Below, in pieces: positions 57,303-64,000 of a stretch of DNA of 64,000 nt. The position numbers and the translations under genes are program-made. A model generated the notes under the pieces. It did not search any database. It worked only from the letters and a program-made list of their open reading frames with translations, and had not been told where the DNA came from. How positions within the stretch are numbered: the first letter of the stretch is position 1; every line of letters starts with the position of its first letter. This stretch comes from Ophioceras dolichostomum (taxonomy: Eukaryota > Ascomycota > Sordariomycetes > Magnaporthales > Ophioceraceae), in the NCBI GenBank assembly GCA_003049485.1, contig PYST01000054.1, forward strand, positions 68,785-132,784, read 5' to 3'.

Positions 57303-60300
57303 TTACTTCCACCTTGTCCTAACAGCCCTCAACAAAGCCCAAGCCACAAGCCTATAAATCACAGTCGTAGCGGCAAGGCACGCCAGGTTCACCGCGCCAT
57401 TGACGTTCAGCTTGTACAGATCCAGCACGTCCTCGCCCGTAGCGATCAGACACGTGCCGTCGGGCCTCCTCTGCGTCTCGTCGCACGTGAACTGCACGCC
57501 CCTGAGCGTGAACGGCGCCAGCGCCAGCACGGCGTAGCGCACGGGCGACAGATAGTTGAAGGCCTGGAACAGCGCCGGCATGTCGATGCTCATGATGCCC
57601 GCCATGATGTTCGCCACCGACAGCACCACGGACGTCAGGTTGATGGCGAAGCCCGTGTGGCTGCTGAACAGCGTGTTGAACATGATGCCCACGGACTCGC
57701 CGCACGACACGACGCCGAAGCAGACGAACACGCACACGAAGTACAGCTCGGCCGTGCGCTCGAAGCCGATGGCGAAGTCGGCAAGGAGGCCGAAGACGAG
57801 GCAGGAGATCAGCTCGAAGGGGAATTCCAGGAGCGTGTACGCCAGGAAGAACGGCTCCACGGAGTACAGCCCGTCGTCGTCCTCCGCGTAGAACACGTCC
57901 CGCTCCGCCGGGTACACGGCCACGTTCTGCAGCATGCCCACGAAGTAGAACGCGGCCATCTGCTGCACGAAGCCGACGCGGTTCTGGACCGAGTAGAAGT
58001 CGCTCTTGATGGGCGCGAAGAACAGGGCCAGGATGATGCCCAACCCCAAAACCTGCATGAGGCGCGCGACGAGGAGCGGGGGCTGGCGCCGGAAGTTGAT
58101 GGCGGCCCGCCGGAGGAGGATCGGGAAGGAGGTGAAGAAGGAGGCACGCTTGCGCACGAGGGCGCCGAGCTCGGCGGGTGTGGCGAGGGTTGCTTTGTGG
58201 AAGGAGCGGCGGGGCGCGGGGATCAGGGAGGAGGAGCCGGCGGTTCGGACGGGTTCGAGTTGGGGGAAGGTGGCGGGGGCCGTCACGCCCGTAGTGTCGG
58301 GCACGTGCAGCGCAGCGGGCTCGCCTTTCTCGTCGGTTACGTCGCTGCTCACCACCACGGTAACACCGCCCGCACTGCCGCCCTCTTTCTCAACAAGGTC
58401 CTTCTCGCCCTTGTCCGCGGCGTTTGTGGCCTCCCCTTGCTGCTGGACGCCAGGCACGGCGAGGAGGGCACCAGAAGCCAGAGGGGGAGGAGGTGGCAGG
58501 CGTTGTAGCATCTCCTCTGCATCCTTCTCCTCCTGAATCCCCGACAGTCGGATGTTCGAAGGGTGATAGACCGTCACGCCCAGCGACTGGAGCAACTTAT
58601 CCTTCTCATTCAGCTGCTCCGCGGCCGCCGCATCGACCTGCGCCTGCCACGCGTCGATCAGCGTCTTGACCTTTTCCCTGCTCTCAGCCTCCCTCTGCTC
58701 CTCCTGCAAATCGATGGTGATGAGGTCGAGCGCGTAGTCGGCCGGGTTGGTGTTGTGCGGACACTCGAACCCGAGCGACGAGAAGTACTCGAGCATGTTG
58801 GGCGCGGGGCCCGAGTACACGGGCGAGCCCCCGCGGGCGAGCAGGAGGACGTTGCCGAAGTGGCGGAACAGGTCCGACCGCGCCTGGTGGATGGTCAGGA
58901 TCAGCGTCCGGCCTTCGCTCGCCAGGCCGGAGAACAGCTCGAGGAGCGACAGCGTCGTGAAGGCGTCGAGGCCGCTGGTCGGCTCGTCGAGGAGGAGCAC
59001 GCGCGGGTCGGTCAGCACTTGCACGGCGATGGTGACGCGGCGCTTCTCGCCTCCGGAGATGCCCTTGATCAGGTCCGACCCGACGAGGTTGTCGGCGCAG
59101 TCCTTGAGACCCATTTTGAGGAGCACCTCCTCGGCCCGGGCGTCCTTCTCCTCGCGACTCATCCACGACGGGAGCCTCAGTCCGGCGGCGAAGCGCAGCG
59201 TCTCACGCACTGTCAGGCTGGGCAGCAGCGCGTTGTCGTCCTGCGAGACGTACGAGCACACGGACCGGATCACGGCCTCGGACGGCTCCGCCCCGTTGAA
59301 GGTGAGCTTGCCCGATCGTCGGTAGCGCGTGCCTGGCGAGTTGCGCAGCCGCAGCGCCATGGCGTTGAGCAGTGACGTCTTGCCGCTGCCTGAGGGCCCC
59401 ATGATGACGTTGATCTTGCCGGACTGGAACGTCGTCGTCACGGGCTGCAGGATCGTCTTGGTGGGCAGCTTCTTGGTCAAGGTGGCGTTGCGCTTGTCTA
59501 GCGTGAGCGAGAAGGCGTCCAGCCCCAGGTCGATGGCGCGCACCTCGGCGATGGAGCGCGCATTCATCTTCTCCTTGCCGAACGAGAGATCCGTGTCGGA
59601 CGAGCGCGCCCGGGCGATGGTCATCTCAACAGTGAAGAATGCGAGGCCGATACCCGCCAGGATATAGAAGAACAGGACGAAGGCAACCAAGACGACTATG
59701 GGCCTCCACACCCACTCCTCGGGAAACCCGAGCGACTTCATGACGTATGTCCCTGTGTACGAGACGCACTGAGGATTCCCCTCGCCACCGGGCAGCGGGC
59801 AGTCGTAGAAGCTGTCCTCAAACTCGTTGCCGCAGAAGGCACCAAAAACATAGTACGTGTACGTGAGGTACTTGAGCCAGCGCACGTAGACGGGGATGGT
59901 GTTGCTCTGGATGAAGAAGCCGCACGCCATGCTCTGCAGGGTGTACGAGAGGTTGGCGATCAGGCTGGCCCCGGGAAAGTGGCGGACGGCGGCGATGCAG
60001 GTCATGGCGCAGGTCACGGCGATGTAGTGGTTCAGCATGCAGACGGCTAGGAACGTGAGGTACTTCTCCGCCGTGCGGTCGAAGCCGGCCATGAAGTAGA
60101 AGATGGCGCTGAATAGGAACGGCACGGGGAAGTCCTCGGTGAAGAGGCGCGCGAACCGGCGAGAGAGCAGGAATGGCACCACGTCCGAGCAGCCCTCACT
60201 GTGCTCCCGGTCGAAGGTGGGGATGTCGATGCTGAGGCGGTAGGCCTCGAACAGGAGGAAGAGGTACCCCTGGAGCCCGGCCGAGGTGTACAGCGCACCC

Positions 60301-62113
60301 TCCCGAGACCGGATCCCTGCCTGGTCGCGCCCCAGAGAGAAGAAGATGTAGCCTGTGCAGAGACCCATCAGGATGGCTTCAAGGATGGATGCAGCCATGC
60401 CCATCGGGTCGCGGATGGTGACTTTGAAAGTGCGGTCCGTGAGGACGGTGATTTGGCGGAGGAACGAGGCGTGCTTGCCGGCCTTCAGGCGGCGGACGGC
60501 CCTCCGCGACGTCGAGGCAGGCGTCGCTGGTGACCAAAGGGCGAAGCGGGTCTCAGCCTCCTCGGCCCAGGCGTCTTTCAGTCTTTGCACACGAGCACTG
60601 CTATCGCGCTCAACCTCGGGGGTGCGGTTGTCGATGGCAGAGATGTCGATCACGAACTCGGCAGGGTTGACGAAGGGCGGCAGCTCGAAGCCGAGGCCAG
60701 CGAACCATGGGAGACACTCCTGCATGGGGCCGGAGTACACGGGGCTGCCCTTGGTCAAGATGACGAGGTTGTCGAACAGCTCCCAGATCTCGGAGCGTGG
60801 CTGGTGGATGGTCGTAATGATCGTGCGCCCCTTCCTGGCGAGCGTCTTCAGGGTGCGTACCAGCTGGAATGCAGAAGTACTGTCGAGTCTGTTGTGAAAG
60901 GAGTAGTGGCAGTTTGATTAGCATACTGGCCAGTGACAGTTCATGGTCGGAGTCAGTAAGTCGGAAAAACATACCCCGTTGTCGGCTCGTCCAGGAACAG
61001 GACAGATGGGTTAGCCAACATCTGGACCCCGATGCTGACGCGCCGCTTCTCGCCTCCGGAGCAGCCCTTGTGCGCATGGTCGCCGACCCTCGTATCCGCA
61101 CACTCCTTCAGCCCCAGCTCCAAGATCACCTCCTCCACCACGCGTTCGCGCTCCGCACTCGTCGTCGTCGAGGGCAGCCGCAGGTCGGCCGAATACCGCA
61201 GCGTCTCGCGCACCGTCAGGGCCGGCAACAGGATGTCCTGCTGCATCACGTACGCGTGCCGCACCGAGTGGATGCTGCCGCTGGTCTCACCCCCCGGTTC
61301 CCCGGCGCCGTCCTCTGACCCACTGCCACCGCTGTTCACGACGATGCTTCTGAAAGCCGTGGTGCCCTCGACCGACAGCCGCGGGCTTGACATGCGCTCG
61401 GCGAGCGTGTTTAGCATCGTGGTCTTCCCCGAACCGCTGCCGCCGATGATGGCCGTCAGAGTGCCAGGCGCGAATGTGGCCGAGACGGAGTGGATCAGCG
61501 GCTTGATAGGGTCGCCCAGCTTGGTGGTCTTGCCGATCGCCTGCTTGAAGAGGCCCATGTACGTGGACGGGTCCCAGATCGAGGGCGACGTGTCGACCGA
61601 GACTCCGAGCTTCCGGATCTGCACCTCGACCGGCTCGACATCATCGAGCGACAGGTGGTTGGCATAGCCAGCCGTGAACGAGGCACGCCGGCGACTGCGG
61701 CTTCTAGTGACAGGTCGCTCCAGCACCGAGGTGGCAACAGAGGAGGCGCGGTCTGACTTAGGCCTTTTCACCACGTATGCTGTTGCCTCTTCCATATCCG
61801 GTATCTCCTTGTCCTTTCCGGGGTCCCGCTCCGCCTCGCTATCCTTCTTCTCGGGCTCCTCTCCATGTTTCCCCTCCTCCTGAACCCGAGCCTCGACGTT
61901 CGGTTCCGGCCTCTCGGTTTCCGTGTCCGCGGTTTGGTCCTTCACTTGGTCTGGATGAGAACCTTCTTCCTTGGCGAAGTTGTCGGTAGGCTTATCGGTG
62001 GACTTTTCGGTGGGCTTGTCGACGGGTTTGTCTTTTGGCGGTGACGGCGGTGGCGTCGGGCCCGCACCCGCGTCGCCCTCGGCCGGCTCTCTTTGGGTGT
62101 CGTCTGCGGCCAT
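57303..62113 (-). CDS. Full-length ABCG transporter, (NBD-TMD)x2, YOL075C-like
   Basis: Predicted 1574 residues in two exons, 62113-60975 and 60888-57303, with an 86-nt intron (GTATGT ... CAACAG) that falls right after the first Walker B (DEPTTG). The N-terminal 110 residues are charged and disordered. NBD1 has Walker A GGSGSGKTT (about 224), signature CSGGEKRR (about 350), Walker B VLFLDEPTTG and the H-loop ITTIHQPRSE. A six-helix ABC2 membrane domain follows (about 520-800). NBD2 has GPSGSGKTS (about 876), ISGGEKRR (about 988), VLLLDEPTSG and LTIHQARSD. A Pro/acidic linker and a second membrane domain end the protein. NBD-first order in both halves marks the white/brown ABCG group, like yeast YOL075C, and both ATP sites look catalytic. 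The family exports lipids, sterols or drugs; the substrate here is unknown. The gene converges on the Zn2Cys6 regulator. Confidence 0.95.
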
Positions 62114-64000
62114 CTTGGGGAGCTAATGCGCACGGGCGGAGCGACCAACTGATTCCCTGAACGAGAGGGATGGATCACATCGACGATGGGCGCATTGGGT
62201 CTCAAGATCGGGTAGTGCGGCTACTAGAGAGCTCTTGACTGGCCGGCGTCGCTGGGGCGGGTTTGGCGGATGAGCTCCCCCTTCCCACTGACAGCTGTCA
62301 AGCAGGCGGGTGCGAGGCTGAGCGACTTCGCGAAGACCAAGATATCTCGACCTCGACAGGCTCGAGCCCGGAGGGAGGAAGTGGACGACCTAGAAACTCG
62401 ACGGACGAAAGAAGACCAGGGAGAACAAAGAAAAGAAAAAAAACAAACGGGATCAGTGCGAGGTTGCACGGATATGCATCGCAAACCTTGAAGACGTGGA
62501 GAGGTGTACCCAGGCTTGTCCTCGCTTCTGGCGGCGCAACTCAACACCCGAGCAGCAGGACTCTCAGTCCCGTCTTTGCATGTGGCCCTGCTGCAAACTG
62601 ACTCTGGGAGTCTGCAACATCCTTTCGCGCTACAACTTTCGGGGTACTGGAGGGAATTGGTCCTCTGTTCTCTTGGTTGCCTCTCCAAGCAGCTCGCACC
62701 AAGCAGCTAGCACGGGTTAATTCCCCCGTCTCCCTGCAATTTTTTTTTGAATCCCACTGTGGAAAACCAACGGGACAGGGAAGAGAGATGCGATATTTGT
62801 TCCGAGTCTCCGCTTTGGATGGGCTGCTGGCTGACTGCCCAGCATCCACACGGCCGACCTGCCGAAGAAGGAAAAGCACTGGCCGAGGGGAAGAGTCCTT
62901 TTTGGTGCCTCAATATTTGCTTCCTCAGCGCTGCTATCCCACGTCCCCTCTCCCCAGTCCACCTGCCCACCCTCCCCAGCGACGGGTCATCGCTTTGAAC
63001 AAGAAGGGAAGAAAAAAAAACTTACATCAGCTGCCCATCATTGAAACGGCGCTGCTGCGGCTCTCGGTCGTTCGAACGCTCGTTCAGACCCCGCAAAGCA
63101 AAAAAAGAGAAGAGAGTTTAGTGTAACGGCGCACCTTCTTTCTTGATCCAATGGCCGACATCATCCGTATCCGCTAGGAGCAAAAAAAGACAACGAGGGA
63201 AACGCGAGAGAAAATGCCAAAGGTCGCTGGGCGGCCGTCTCGTAAGCTGCCGCAGCGCGGGTGTGCCATTGGCCACGATATCCATGCAGTTGGAGAAGAG
63301 GGGTGGGGGGAGGGACCCCGCTGGAGGGAGGGTGTGGGTGAGCTGTCATGGTGTCGCATCCCAGGAACATTCTGCGTTTTGTTTCTGAATTGGCATGTGA
63401 AGACTGTGTCGAGAACCATGGCCCTGGGAAGGGATGGATGGCAAGGGAATAAATAATACATTGCAAATGCGATGAGCCGACTGTTTTCTCGGTGGCACGC
63501 ACTGTAGAGAGTAGACGTACTGCGGTATACTAGCCCCGGGCCAGCTTTTTAACCTCGCCTTTTATGCTTCAAGTTAGATGAAGTGACACCTTCCCGCGGT
63601 TGTATTCCGGGGGACCTATTTAGCGCCATCCTGGCACATGGCAATCATCAAACGTACGAACCTAGGCGAAAGCAGGATTAATTGCCATCCATCAGTCGCG
63701 GCTGACATCACGTTCGCGCCCAGTCGCCACTTCATCACTTCGCAACCCGTCCAGCACTTCGGACTGCCTGGGGCCCCTTTTCTTCTTCATGTACCTGTAA
63801 AGGTCGGTAGGTATCCTTTCGATCCGCTTAAAAAACAAAAGGGGGGAAAGTACGTACAGCCGCCCTGTGTCGACGGCAGCCGTAGCTCTTCCCTAGTCAG
63901 CATTGATAGATCCACGGGAGCCATCAGGACCTTGAAATGGGGCCAGGGATCCCCCGTGCCAAAGCCAAATGCCAAGTCGGCTGTATCAAGCTATGTTAAG
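62114..64000. other. ABC transporter promoter and right end, no gene seen
   Basis: About 1.9 kb. Open frames are short and overlap in many phases. A 62-codon minus-strand frame at 63787-63975 (MAFGFGTGDPWPHF ...) runs close to the window end, but I cannot tell whether it is an exon. Confidence 0.45.

Noticed and set aside
57294..58508. 404-codon + strand frame, rich in Arg, His and Glu
   Set aside because: It is an antisense shadow of the ABC transporter, explained by GC-rich third positions.

Overview
The window is nuclear DNA of a filamentous ascomycete, most probably a Sordariomycete. Nearly all genes carry short spliceosomal introns (58-166 nt, GTRAGT-type donors, YAG acceptors), and coding sequence is rich in G and C at third positions. 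The families are typically fungal: an S28 secreted peptidase, an OPT transporter, a GPI-anchored GH5 glucanase, a Zn2Cys6 regulator and a full-size ABCG transporter. I see no rRNA, tRNA, CRISPR array or intact transposon. Exon boundaries were set by hand from splice consensus, reading frame and protein family continuity.

Layout. 1-2.2 kb: decayed sequence with fragments of a secreted subtilase and other exon-like scraps. 2.2-4.5 kb (-): S28 serine peptidase with an unusual poly-Gly/His-Asp/acidic tail. 6.2-6.7 kb (-): small mitochondrial LEA-like protein. 7.4-8.6 kb (-): mitochondrial methylglutaconyl-CoA hydratase-like enzyme. 9.3-10.4 kb (+): alpha/beta hydrolase. 10.4-16 kb: gene-poor. 16.0-20.1 kb (+): OPT oligopeptide transporter whose second intron holds a 941-nt uninterrupted pyrimidine run made of a heptamer satellite. 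21.8-22.5 kb (+): unknown gene broken by one TAG. 22.9-24.4 kb (-): GH5 glucanase. 25.35-26.4 kb: 15-bp minisatellite of 70 units. 27.0-32.3 kb (-): 1774-residue Myb/Reb1-TTF1-like protein. 33.3-37.3 kb (-): large unknown protein whose frame is interrupted by a TAG that a candidate 81-nt intron would remove. 38.5-40.9 kb (+): mitochondrial-type P-loop ATPase. 40.9-52.8 kb: about 12 kb without a convincing gene. 52.8-55.8 kb (+): AT-hook plus Zn2Cys6 regulator. 57.3-62.1 kb (-): full-length ABCG transporter. 62.1-64 kb: no gene seen.

The genes do not form an obvious biosynthetic cluster. Several would fit growth on protein or plant polymer: the secreted peptidase releases peptides, the OPT carrier could import them, the GH5 enzyme works on cell-wall glucan, and the CoA hydratase belongs to leucine breakdown. 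This link is inference. I found no clear new multi-gene system. The points most worth checking are the polypyrimidine intron satellite, the two in-frame TAG codons in otherwise well-kept genes, the peptidase tail, the polar minisatellite, and the 12-kb region upstream of the zinc-cluster regulator.
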